From: Nocardia amamiensis
GTDB lineage: Bacteria; Actinomycetota; Actinomycetes; Mycobacteriales; Mycobacteriaceae
Direction of reading: 5' to 3'
Assembly: GCF_015477605.1 (NCBI RefSeq)
Contig: NZ_JADLQX010000001.1
Span: 248,001-312,000, forward strand
Length of the DNA stretch: 64,000 nucleotides
Shown: piece after piece, positions 24,609 to 32,266 of the stretch
How the letters are laid out: each line of letters opens with the position of its first letter
How positions within the stretch are numbered: the stretch's first letter is position 1
Made by a program: the position numbers and the translations under genes
Notes under the pieces: generated by a model
Databases searched by the model: none
What the model saw: the letters and a program-made list of their open reading frames with translations, nothing else
What the model was told of the DNA's origin: nothing

Positions 24609-25010
24609 TCACACCGGCTCAGCGGCCGGTTCGAAGGTGGATTTGAAGTCGGGGCATTCGACCAGTGGGTCGTGGGTGCAGGTGGAGGCGTGGCGGAGGC
24701 TGTCGCGCATGCGGATGAGGCGAGCGATGTCTTCGTCGAGTCGGTTCGCTTTCTCGGCCATGCGGGTGCGCAGTTCGGCGTCGGTGGGGGAGGCGCGGAG
24801 GAAGCGGGCGATTTCGGCGAGGGTGAAACCGGCGCCCCGGGCGCAGGTGATGAGGGCCAGGCGGCCGAGGATATCGGGGTGGTAGGTGCGGCGCAGGCCG
24901 TTGCGGCCGGTCGCGGCGATGAGTCCGCGCTTTTCGTAGAAGCGCAGGGCGGAGGGGGCGAGGCCGGTGTGGTCGGCCACTTCGGCGATATCGAGCAGGC
25001 CGTCGGTCAT
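24609..25010 (-). CDS. MerR-family regulator
   Basis: A 133-residue regulator with the N-terminal MerR winged helix (LLDIAEVADHTGLAPSALRF, residues 5-24, then YEKRGLI), a coiled-coil dimer helix, and a short C-terminal tail with two cysteines in CTHDPLVECPDF. Cysteines in this place in relatives bind metal or sense redox state. The start MTDGLLD at 25010 has AAGGAGCC just upstream, better than the in-frame start at 25040. It is divergent from a metallo-beta-lactamase-fold gene, with one shared operator between them. Confidence 0.88.
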   Translation of the reverse strand: MTDGLLDIAEVADHTGLAPSALRFYEKRGLIAATGRNGLRRTYHPDILGRLALITCARGAGFTLAEIARFLRASPTDAELRTRMAEKANRLDEDIARLIRMRDSLRHASTCTHDPLVECPDFKSTFEPAAEPV

Positions 25011-25020
25011 CTTGGCTCCT

Positions 25021-25044
25021 TGACTTGAACCGCACTTCAAGTCA
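25021..25044. promoter_or_regulatory. MerR-type operator TGACTTGAA-N6-TTCAAGTCA with 19-bp-spaced promoter
   Basis: Nine-base perfect inverted repeats with a 6-base spacer lie between the divergent MerR and metallo-hydrolase genes. Reading rightward, TTGACT at 25020-25025 and CAGACT at 25045-25050 form -35 and -10 elements separated by 19 bp, the long spacing that MerR activators correct. The dyad sits inside the spacer as expected. Confidence 0.75.
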
Positions 25045-25057
25045 CAGACTAGCTCGC

Positions 25058-25855
25058 ATGACAGTTCATCACCTCAATTGCGGATCGGTGCGGCAGATCG
25101 AGGCCACCTACGACGGCCCTGCGCCCGCCCACGCGGTCAACCACTGCCTGCTGGTCGAGACCGAATCCCACGGGCTGGTCCTGATCGAGACGGGCATCGG
25201 GCTGGACGATGTCCGCGACCCGGCGGGCACCCTCGGCGCGGACTGGGTCGCGATGGCGCAGCCGATCCTGTCCGAGGACGAGACCGCCATCCGGCAGGTG
25301 CAGCGTCTCGGCTACGACCCCGGCGATGTCCGGCACATCATCCTCACCCACCTGGACGTGGATCACTGCGGCGGACTGCCCGACTTTCCGCACGCCCGGG
25401 TCCACGTGCTGGCCGCCGAATTGGCGGCGGCACTCGCCGAGGCGCCGAGTTTCCGCTACCGTGCCGCGCACTGGGCGCACGACCCGCAGTGGGTGACCTA
25501 CCCGTCGGACGCCACCGGAAAGTGGTTCGGCTTCAACGCGATTCAACCGAAGGACCTGCCGGAAGACTTCCAGCTGATTCCGCTGGGCGGGCACACCGCG
25601 GGCCACACCGGCGTCGCCGTCCGCGACGGGGAGCGCTGGCTGCTGCACTGCGGCGACGCCTACTACTACCACCGCGAACTCGATCCGGCTCCACAGCCGC
25701 ACCCGGTGCTCGACATCGTGCAGACCACCTCGGAGGTGCACCACGACCTGCGGCTGGGCACCCAGGCGCGGCTGCGGGAGCTACACCGCGATCACGCCGG
25801 CGAAGTCACGCTGATCAGCGCGCACGACCCGTGGGAATTCCAGCGCGCAAGCTGA
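25058..25855 (+). CDS. Metallo-beta-lactamase-fold hydrolase (MerR-controlled)
   Basis: A 265-residue MBL-fold protein. The metal motif is THLDVDHCGG at 97-106, i.e. HxDxDH rather than the classic HxHxDH, with later metal ligands in GGHTAGH (about 177-183) and HCGDAYYYH. It may hydrolyse a lactone, thioester or phosphodiester; the family is too broad to choose. ATG 25058 falls only 7-8 bases after the predicted -10, so the mRNA may be leaderless; the longer start at 25025 would begin inside the operator. It is divergent from the MerR gene and probably its activated target. Confidence 0.85.
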   Translation: MTVHHLNCGSVRQIEATYDGPAPAHAVNHCLLVETESHGLVLIETGIGLDDVRDPAGTLGADWVAMAQPILSEDETAIRQVQRLGYDPGDVRHIILTHLDVDHCGGLPDFPHARVHVLAAELAAALAEAPSFRYRAAHWAHDPQWVTYPSDATGKWFGFNAIQPKDLPEDFQLIPLGGHTAGHTGVAVRDGERWLLHCGDAYYYHRELDPAPQPHPVLDIVQTTSEVHHDLRLGTQARLRELHRDHAGEVTLISAHDPWEFQRAS

Positions 25856-25872
25856 CCCGGCCGCGCGATCGG

Positions 25873-26718
25873 TCATCTCCGCTGCCAGCACTGGGCGGTG
25901 TCGGCGAGGTTCCACCACGAGACGTAATCCGGGTCTTGGTCGAGCCGGGTCCAGTCGGCGTCCAGGATGTCGAAGAACGCGGTGTCGGCGGTGCGTCCGC
26001 CGCGCGGCTCGCCGATGTAGACGAGTGTGCGGCCGCCCGCCTGCTGATAGGCGGCGAGAATGGTAGAGGCCATGGGGTTTTCCCAGCCGGGCGGCCAGCA
26101 GAGGAACAGGACGTCGTCGGCGTGGGCGGCGGCCAGATCGGCCGCCGACGCGGGTGGTGTCGCGGTGGGATGCCACATCGCGAGTTGTCCGGGAGCCGTG
26201 GGGAATGCCGTATTGGTGACGAGGTCGGGCGGATGCGAGTCGAAAGCGGTTGTCGGCACACCGATGCGCGTCAATTGGTGCGCCCAGTAGCCGCGACCCG
26301 ACCCGACCTCCACGATCGGCCTGCCCTCCGTGACATCCGCAACCCACCGCAGCGTCGCGGGGCACGGAATGGCATACGCGTAGGCGGCTTGCAGGAGTAT
26401 CTGCGCATAGGCCAGACGAGCACTACCTTTCGGATTGCCACCGTTCACCTCGCGGCGCGCGGCACGCTCCGGTGGTCCCGGCGAGACCGCGGCGGCGACG
26501 ATGTCCCAGTACGGGTTCGTGCTCGCGCCGCCGGTCATGTAGTGCAGCAGATGCAGGTCGAACGTGGCGTCGGCGATGTCGTCGCCGGTGCCGGGCAACC
26601 GGCCCACGGTGGACCAGTAGTCCGCGACGCGCGGATACGCGGTGGCGAACGAGGATTCGTCTTGGACCAGGTTCGTCAGCGCCGTGCGACGCTGCGGCGA
26701 GAGCGCCAAGTCAGCCAT
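25873..26718 (-). CDS. SAM-dependent methyltransferase-like protein
   Basis: A 281-residue protein. About residues 132-146 form a SAM-binding motif I (PIVEVGSGRGYWAHQL), followed by an acidic strand-2 end (TTAFDSHPPD) and DDVLFLCWPPGWENP in the position of motif IV. The first 125 residues are an extra helical domain (YPRVADYWSTVG and others). The tail ends in YVSWWNLADTAQCW. The CWPP motif is unusual and could be a substrate-binding loop. It is convergent with the MBL gene, 17 bp apart. Substrate unknown. Confidence 0.7.
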   Translation of the reverse strand: MADLALSPQRRTALTNLVQDESSFATAYPRVADYWSTVGRLPGTGDDIADATFDLHLLHYMTGGASTNPYWDIVAAAVSPGPPERAARREVNGGNPKGSARLAYAQILLQAAYAYAIPCPATLRWVADVTEGRPIVEVGSGRGYWAHQLTRIGVPTTAFDSHPPDLVTNTAFPTAPGQLAMWHPTATPPASAADLAAAHADDVLFLCWPPGWENPMASTILAAYQQAGGRTLVYIGEPRGGRTADTAFFDILDADWTRLDQDPDYVSWWNLADTAQCWQRR

Positions 26719-26915
26719 CCACCGATTCTCCGCGGCCCATGCCCGCTGCCGGCGAGCATCGAGGCGATTTCACCGTACCGACGCGAATCCTTTGCTGTCC
26801 GTACGCTCTCCGCCCGGGGGCCCCGCATACCGGCTTGCTCTTGCCGCGGTGAACCGTACTCGGCGACTCTCGGACACGCTGTCGAAAGGGCAGGTTTGCG
26901 ACCGTGCCTCTCGGC

Positions 26916-28415
26916 TCAGCCCCCGTCGCGCATCGACACCAACCCGCCGAGCGTGCCGAGGTACGCCGCCCCATCTGGTCCGATGGCGATCCCGGCGTAG
27001 TTGTTGTTGAATCCGAGCCCGGTACCGGACAGCTGCTTCCACACGGTCGCACCGGTGCGATAGTCGAGGGCGGTCCAGTACCAAGGATCGCTCGGCTCGG
27101 TGCCCTTCGTGTAGGTGTAGATCAGTCCGGTGGCCAGCGACAGCTTCGGCACCACCGTCGGCGCGGCTTCGACCGAATTGGTCCAGGCCACGTGGCAGCC
27201 GCTGCCGTCGGCTTCGATGTCGACGCGAGCGAAGCCGGGCGTGGTGGTCTTGCCGGACGCGGTCGCATCGGGGTGGGCGTAGCCATAGTTGTTCTCGACG
27301 ATAAGCGAGCGTCCCGCGCCGATCAAAGAGTTCTCGGTGGCGCCGTGGCCGGGCTCGAACACCGGCACCGCGCAGACCTGACGTTCGGCGACCGAGGGAG
27401 CCGTGCGGTAGACGACGACGTTCATCGGGTCGGCATTGTCGGTAATGGCGACATAGCCATCGGGGAGGATGGTGGGTGTGGTGCCGGTTCCGTCGTCCAC
27501 CTGGCCCGGCTTGCGCTGATTGCTGTTGGCGTAGGTGACCTGCCAGGTGATCTGTGGCGCGCCCTCCGGGCCCGCGTCGAAACGCAGCAGTTGGCGGTTG
27601 GTGGCGATGTAGACGTCACCGCCCGCCCCGACCGCGAACGAGTTCTCGATCTGGTTCTCCGTGCCGGCGCCGAGCCGGATGACCTGTGCCGCACCGGTAT
27701 CCGGATCGAGCGTGCCGACCACGCCGTTGGTCTTGGCCACGAACCAGATCAAGCCGTTCGAATCCGGCAGCGCGGAGTTCAGCGTCTCACCCGGGCGCAG
27801 CACACCGGTCAGGTCGTAGTCGCGCACGAGCGAAAAGCCGTCGGCAGCAGGCGTTTCGGCGAAGACCTGAATGTGTCCGGTGCTGGTGCCCACAACCGCA
27901 CGGTCCGCGTCGTCGAGATAGAAGTACCCGCCACCGACGAAGTTGTTGAAAGCGCCGGGTTGCAGCGTATCGAGCGGGCTCTTGCCGGGCAGTGGATGTT
28001 TGCCCAGCACGGTCATCGTCGCGGGGTCGATGAGATAGAGACCCGGTTGCAGTCCGAGGCAGGTTGTGACGATGCGACCGGCGCGGTCGAACGCCACCGA
28101 GCCGCACTCACTGCCGAGCAGCAGTGAATCGGTCCGCGGCGCCCGGCCCAGCGGGCCGGGGCGGGCATAGGTGTCGCTCATCCAACCGTCGTTGTGGACG
28201 CCCGAGTTGCCGTTCGGTGCCAGGTGCGGATGCTGTGGGACCTGGGCGATGCCGGTGACCGGTTCGCCGATCGCGGGCGCGCCGAGAAATCGGGGCACAT
28301 CGGGTCCGGCTGGAATCGAAGGGATCGGCACTGCGGCGGCGGGCACCGCTACCGCCCCGAGGACCGCCGCCGGCAGCGCCACACGCAGGATCCGAGAGGA
28401 GAGAATGTGAAACAC
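26916..28415 (-). CDS. Secreted beta-propeller-like protein
   Basis: A 499-residue exported protein. The signal peptide is in the first 29 residues (LRVALPAAVLGAVAVPAAAV with an AAA-V cleavage site). The mature part has repeated four-stranded blade-like segments with patterns such as GLYLIDPATM, GTLDPDTGAAQ, GDVYIATNRQLLRFDAG, AALDYRTGATVWKQ and GPDGAAYLGTLGG, as in PQQ-type propellers. No cofactor ligand is recognisable. I prefer GTG 28415, which puts a basic n-region just before the hydrophobic stretch; the ORF extends to 28511 upstream. Function unknown; it follows the methyltransferase-like gene at a distance of 197 bp with no coupling. Confidence 0.72.
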   Translation of the reverse strand: MFHILSSRILRVALPAAVLGAVAVPAAAVPIPSIPAGPDVPRFLGAPAIGEPVTGIAQVPQHPHLAPNGNSGVHNDGWMSDTYARPGPLGRAPRTDSLLLGSECGSVAFDRAGRIVTTCLGLQPGLYLIDPATMTVLGKHPLPGKSPLDTLQPGAFNNFVGGGYFYLDDADRAVVGTSTGHIQVFAETPAADGFSLVRDYDLTGVLRPGETLNSALPDSNGLIWFVAKTNGVVGTLDPDTGAAQVIRLGAGTENQIENSFAVGAGGDVYIATNRQLLRFDAGPEGAPQITWQVTYANSNQRKPGQVDDGTGTTPTILPDGYVAITDNADPMNVVVYRTAPSVAERQVCAVPVFEPGHGATENSLIGAGRSLIVENNYGYAHPDATASGKTTTPGFARVDIEADGSGCHVAWTNSVEAAPTVVPKLSLATGLIYTYTKGTEPSDPWYWTALDYRTGATVWKQLSGTGLGFNNNYAGIAIGPDGAAYLGTLGGLVSMRDGG

Positions 28416-28579
28416 GGGTGAACGGTATCCAGGTTCGACGCGTCGCGAATCCCCCGCTCGAGGGGTACGAATCCCCCGTGCGAGTGATGACGAATGCGCG
28501 GGCGTGATCAACGGGCCCGGGATCGGGACCGTTCGGAATTCACAACCTGATCCGCGCTACCCGTCTCGAACCTCCCTGC

Positions 28580-29344
28580 TCAGTATTGCTGTTGCCCGGC
28601 CAGCTGCTGCGCGATGACGCCTTGCAGCCGTTGTAGACCGCCAACCGTGACGCCGCTCTGCAGCTGTCCTTCGATCGTGCGCACCAGCATCGAGTCGCTG
28701 AGCACCTTCTCGCTGGACTGGATCAGCACGGTTCCCGCGCCGGTGAAGTCGAATTGACGCTCCTCACCGGAGTTGACGCCCAGGGCCGCCGCGCCCGCGG
28801 CCAGGAAGTCGGTGACCCACCGCTGATCGTAGTGGTGGCTCGGCGAGGGACAATCCGCCCACCCGACCAGCGATTCCGGGTCCACCCGCAGCGGCGGCTC
28901 GGCGAACATGACCGGTCCGTTGGACGAAGCGAGGAACTTGCCGGTGCCGATGAGGGTGAGGAATCCCGGCACGATGGACTGGTTCAGCGACAGACCGGGC
29001 TCGAACGCCAGCAGGTTCGCCGCCCGGATGGTCAGGTTGCCGTTGTCCTCCAGGTCATAGGAATTGATGTCGTAGCCGCGGTCGCCGATGATCAGCTTGC
29101 CGTGCCCCTCGGCGACGACATAGTCGCCGGTGAACAGCGGCGCGGAGAACTGCTGGGACACCATGTGCAGCAGACCGCCGTGCAGGCCGTGCGTGAGCAT
29201 CTGGAACCGCATGTCGCCGTAGTAGGCGATCATCGCGCCCTTGCGCATGAACCACGGCTTGTTCAGGTCGATGCAGTAGGCGTAGCTGTTTCCCGGGATG
29301 TTGTCGCTCTCACCGAGAGTCATGGGGTTGAGGATCTGGGACAT
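28580..29344 (-). CDS. AIM24-family protein (third of three in tandem)
   Basis: A 254-residue AIM24/TerB-associated-domain protein, with the beta-strand pattern MRKGAMIAYYGDMRFQML, LFTGDYVVAEGHGKLIIGDRGYDIN and NLLAFEPGLSLNQSIVPGF. Bacterial AIM24 proteins are found in stress loci with TerD genes; the biochemical role is not known. It begins 2 bp after the stop of the second AIM24 gene, so the three form one operon transcribed leftward. It is the longest and most divergent copy and ends with a helical tail (LQRLQGVIAQQLAGQQQY). Confidence 0.88.
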   Translation of the reverse strand: MSQILNPMTLGESDNIPGNSYAYCIDLNKPWFMRKGAMIAYYGDMRFQMLTHGLHGGLLHMVSQQFSAPLFTGDYVVAEGHGKLIIGDRGYDINSYDLEDNGNLTIRAANLLAFEPGLSLNQSIVPGFLTLIGTGKFLASSNGPVMFAEPPLRVDPESLVGWADCPSPSHHYDQRWVTDFLAAGAAALGVNSGEERQFDFTGAGTVLIQSSEKVLSDSMLVRTIEGQLQSGVTVGGLQRLQGVIAQQLAGQQQY

Positions 29345-29346
29345 GC

Positions 29347-30048
29347 TCACAACTTCTCTTCGGAGGCCTGCACATAGACGACACCCTGCCCGACGCAGTG
29401 CAGCTGCATCGCCTCGCCGGAACCGCGGCCGACCGCGTCTCGCCAGCTCAGCGCCGTCTTCAGCTCGGTTTGCACATTGCCGTACGCGGCGATGAACGCC
29501 TGCGGGTCGACCACGATCGGATTCGGGCCGCCCACTTGCAGTTCCAGGAACCCGCCATGCGCGAGCAGCACCGCCGCGCCCTGCCCGGACAGCTGGGTGG
29601 TGAACATGCCCTGACCGGTCAACGCGCCCGACGCGGCGCCGCGCAGCGCGCCCATCAGTCCGCCGCCGCCACCGCCTCCGCCGCCCGAACTCATCACGGA
29701 CACCACCGAACTCTGCAACCCGGCGGTGTTGGCCAGCAGTCGCGAAGCCTCGACACGCAGTGCCGCGCCCGGCTGCATGTGCACCACATGCACTTCCAGG
29801 CCCGCGAACCCGTAATGCACCTCGCCGGTGCCCTGTGCGAGCATGGTGCGCTCGTGCTCGCCCGCCATCGCGCGCCCGGCCAGTCGCATCACGCCACCCA
29901 TGCCGCCCATCCCCTGGCCGCCCGGAATCTGATGCGGCGCAAAGGAAACATCGCCGGTGTAGAACAGCATCGCGCCGTTGCGGGCGACCACGCCGCCCGC
30001 CATCCCGACGTTGACCTTGACGACCTTGCCGTTGACTTTCTCGAACAT
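29347..30048 (-). CDS. AIM24-family protein (second of three in tandem)
   Basis: A 233-residue AIM24-type protein. It has GAMLFYTGDVSFAP in the first third, a nine-glycine run after VMSS (about residues 112-125), then LTGQGMFTTQLSGQGAAVLLAHGG and VDPQAFIAAYGNVQTELK. The second half aligns by eye with the first tandem copy (FTTTVSGQGQVALLSAGGP; VDPDAFVAARGNLNQSF), showing a duplication. It starts at ATG 30048, 8 bp after the first copy, with GGTAGGGGCAGCG before it. Confidence 0.9.
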   Translation of the reverse strand: MFEKVNGKVVKVNVGMAGGVVARNGAMLFYTGDVSFAPHQIPGGQGMGGMGGVMRLAGRAMAGEHERTMLAQGTGEVHYGFAGLEVHVVHMQPGAALRVEASRLLANTAGLQSSVVSVMSSGGGGGGGGGLMGALRGAASGALTGQGMFTTQLSGQGAAVLLAHGGFLELQVGGPNPIVVDPQAFIAAYGNVQTELKTALSWRDAVGRGSGEAMQLHCVGQGVVYVQASEEKL

Positions 30049-30056
30049 CGCTGCCC

Positions 30057-30734
30057 CTACCGTTCCGCCGGCTGGATCGACACCACGCCCTGCCCATCCC
30101 AGCGCAGCGAGAACGCCTCGCCTGCGTCCTGTCCGACGAAACTGCGCCAGGACACGTCGGTGACGAACGACTGGTTGAGGTTGCCGCGCGCGGCGACGAA
30201 CGCGTCCGGGTCCACCACCAGCGGATACTGCGGCGATACCTCCAGGTGAATGAGCGGCCCGCCCGCCGACAGCAGCGCGACCTGCCCTTGGCCGGAGACG
30301 GTAGTGGTGAACAGGCCCTGCCCGGTGGACGCGCCACGCACCCCGGCGAAACGCACGTCGGTGCGCAGGTTCCCGGCGAAGGCGAGCAGCTGTTGCGACT
30401 CCACTTGCAGCGTCTCGTTGTTCAGGTTGACCACGGTGACATGCTGGCCGTTGACCGCGAAGAAAACCCGGCCGTTGCCGGAGCACTCCATCAGCGAGAG
30501 CTTCTCGCCGGTCGCCCGCCGCTTCAGCCCGGCGAGCACGCCGTCGCCCCCGCCGAAACCGGCCGACTTGAACTGCACATTTCCTTCATAGGCGATCATC
30601 GAGCCGGAAATCGCCCGGAGGCTGGTTCCGGCGAGGTGAGCCTCGACCACCTTCTTCGATTGCTCGAACAGTTGCGCCATGGAGTGTTTGCCTGCTGTCT
30701 CGATCGGGAACACGGTGTAGTTGCCGCATTCCAT
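30057..30734 (-). CDS. AIM24-family protein (first of three in tandem)
   Basis: A 225-residue AIM24-type protein that heads the three-gene operon. Core strands include SGSMIAYEGNVQFKSAG, GNGRVFFAVNGQHVTVVNL, QQLLAFAGNLRTDVRF and FTTTVSGQGQVALLSAG. An internal ATG at 30680 (MAQLFEQ) would give 207 residues; the longer start is kept because an AGGGTGA site precedes it, but the choice is open. It is divergent from the TerD-fusion gene at 30862 across about 127 bp, so both sides probably share a regulatory region. Confidence 0.85.
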   Translation of the reverse strand: MECGNYTVFPIETAGKHSMAQLFEQSKKVVEAHLAGTSLRAISGSMIAYEGNVQFKSAGFGGGDGVLAGLKRRATGEKLSLMECSGNGRVFFAVNGQHVTVVNLNNETLQVESQQLLAFAGNLRTDVRFAGVRGASTGQGLFTTTVSGQGQVALLSAGGPLIHLEVSPQYPLVVDPDAFVAARGNLNQSFVTDVSWRSFVGQDAGEAFSLRWDGQGVVSIQPAER

Positions 30735-30861
30735 GTGCGTGCCGTCACCCTAACCGATATGCCAGTGCGTGTCGGGGTAGCGAGGCCGTTCAGTACGAGC
30801 GGTGCCGAGTGCGTTTCTCGTAGAGTGTCAGGCGTACGCACCGACAAGCGAAGGGTCGAAC

Positions 30862-32238
30862 TTGTCCGCAACACTCGCCAAGGGCCAAAACGGCCCGCTG
30901 GCCACCAATGACGTGGTGATTTCCGTCCAGCTCACGGCGCCGGCGGATCTGTCGGCACTACTGGTCACCGAGCGGGGCAAGGTCCGTTCCGACGCCGACT
31001 TCGTCTTCTTCAACCAGCCGACCGGCCCCGGCGTGAATCTGCAGCCCGCCCCCGCCGGACAGCCCGCGTCGCTGGCGGTGTCGTTGAACGCGGTGCCCGC
31101 CGACATCGACCAGATCCGCGCGGTCATCACGCTGGACGACGCGAACAGCACCTTCGGCCAGTCCGCCGCTCCGACCGCGATCGTTTCGGACGGGGCCGGT
31201 AATCGCTTGTACGAGTACCGTATCGACGGCCTGAACACCGAATCGATCGTGATCGCACTCGAGTTGTACCGCCGCCAGGGCGCGTGGAAGGTGCGCGCGG
31301 TCGGTCAGGGCTACGCTGGCGGGTTCGCCGCGCTGGTCACCGACCATGGTGTCACCGTCGACGACGCGCCCGCTCAGCCCGCGCAGGCTCCACAGCCCGC
31401 GCAGGCCCCGCCGCCACCGCCTCCGCAGCAGCCCGCCGACTACCCGCCGCCGACCACGCCGGCATACCCGACGCAGCAGCAGGCGCCGCAGTACGCGCCG
31501 CCCGGTTCGTACCCGCCGCCCGGTCCCGGCTACCCGCCGCCGCAGCAGGGCGGTCCGGGTTACCCGCCGCCCCCCGGTCCGGGTTACCCGCCGCCCGCTC
31601 AGCCCGCGCCGCCGCAGCCGCCGCAGCAACCGGCGGGCGAGGTCAGCCTGACCAAGGACCGGCCGGTCAGCCTGGTGAAGGGACAGCGCGTCACGCTGCG
31701 CAAGGAAGGCGCCGCGCTGACCTTCGTCAAGATGGGTCTCGGCTGGGATCCGGTGCGCAGCCGCGGCATGTTCGGCAACCGCACGGTCGACATCGACCTG
31801 GACGCCTCGGTCATCATGTTCGCCGACATGAACCCGGTGGACGTCGCCTACTACGGCCAGCTGACCTCCAAGGACGGTTCGATCCGTCACCAGGGCGACA
31901 ACCTCACCGGCGAGGGCGAGGGCGACGACGAGATGATCCTGGTCGACCTGACCCGCATCCCGCCGCACGTCACCACGCTGGTGTTCATCGTGACCTCCTA
32001 CAAGGGCCACACCTTCGAGCAGGTGCAGAACGCGTTCTGCCGCTTGGTCGACGGCTCCAACAACGGCGAATTGGCCAGGTACACGCTGGCGGGCGGCATG
32101 CCGTTCACCGCCATGGCGATGTCCAAGCTGTACCGGGTGGGCAACGATTGGAAGTTGCAGGCGCTCGGCGAGGGCTTCCAGGCCAAGCACCCGGGTGAGG
32201 CGGTGCCGCAGCTCGGCCGGTTCCTCGTCAACGGTTGA
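30862..32238 (+). CDS. Two-domain TerD protein with proline-rich linker
   Basis: A 458-residue protein. Residues 1-165 are a diverged TerD-like domain (DADFVFFNQPT, RQGAWKVRAVGQGYAGGFAALV). Residues 168-258 are a Pro/Gln/Tyr-rich linker with repeats of the form GYPPP. Residues 260-458 are a near-canonical TerD domain with the DIDLDASV strand and the Ca2+ loop GEGEGDDEMILVDL. Start TTG 30862 is chosen because GAAGGG sits six bases upstream and the frame matches the sister gene's N-terminus; an upstream GTG at 30802 would add 20 residues unlike it. The linker may let the protein tether two sites at the membrane. Next gene starts 28 bp downstream. Confidence 0.87.
   Translation: MSATLAKGQNGPLATNDVVISVQLTAPADLSALLVTERGKVRSDADFVFFNQPTGPGVNLQPAPAGQPASLAVSLNAVPADIDQIRAVITLDDANSTFGQSAAPTAIVSDGAGNRLYEYRIDGLNTESIVIALELYRRQGAWKVRAVGQGYAGGFAALVTDHGVTVDDAPAQPAQAPQPAQAPPPPPPQQPADYPPPTTPAYPTQQQAPQYAPPGSYPPPGPGYPPPQQGGPGYPPPPGPGYPPPAQPAPPQPPQQPAGEVSLTKDRPVSLVKGQRVTLRKEGAALTFVKMGLGWDPVRSRGMFGNRTVDIDLDASVIMFADMNPVDVAYYGQLTSKDGSIRHQGDNLTGEGEGDDEMILVDLTRIPPHVTTLVFIVTSYKGHTFEQVQNAFCRLVDGSNNGELARYTLAGGMPFTAMAMSKLYRVGNDWKLQALGEGFQAKHPGEAVPQLGRFLVNG
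31380..31640 (+). repeat. Low-complexity proline-rich repeat within the TerD fusion
   Basis: The DNA repeats the unit for Gly-Tyr-Pro-Pro-Pro several times (strongest around 31510-31600), with runs of CCG and CAG codons. It codes for a flexible linker between two TerD domains. Such tracts vary in length between strains. Confidence 0.8.
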
Positions 32239-32266
32239 TCGGCGAGGCGAACAGCGGGGCGGATAC

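Noticed and set aside
24531..25028. A plus-strand GTG frame downstream of the small membrane protein
   Set aside because: Its product is a Gly/Val/Glu-rich shadow of the MerR gene on the other strand and it runs into the MerR operator.
31500..31610. A possible tandem or CRISPR-like repeat
   Set aside because: The periodicity is codon-level repetition of a Gly-Tyr-Pro-Pro-Pro linker inside a TerD gene; no spacers or cas genes are present.
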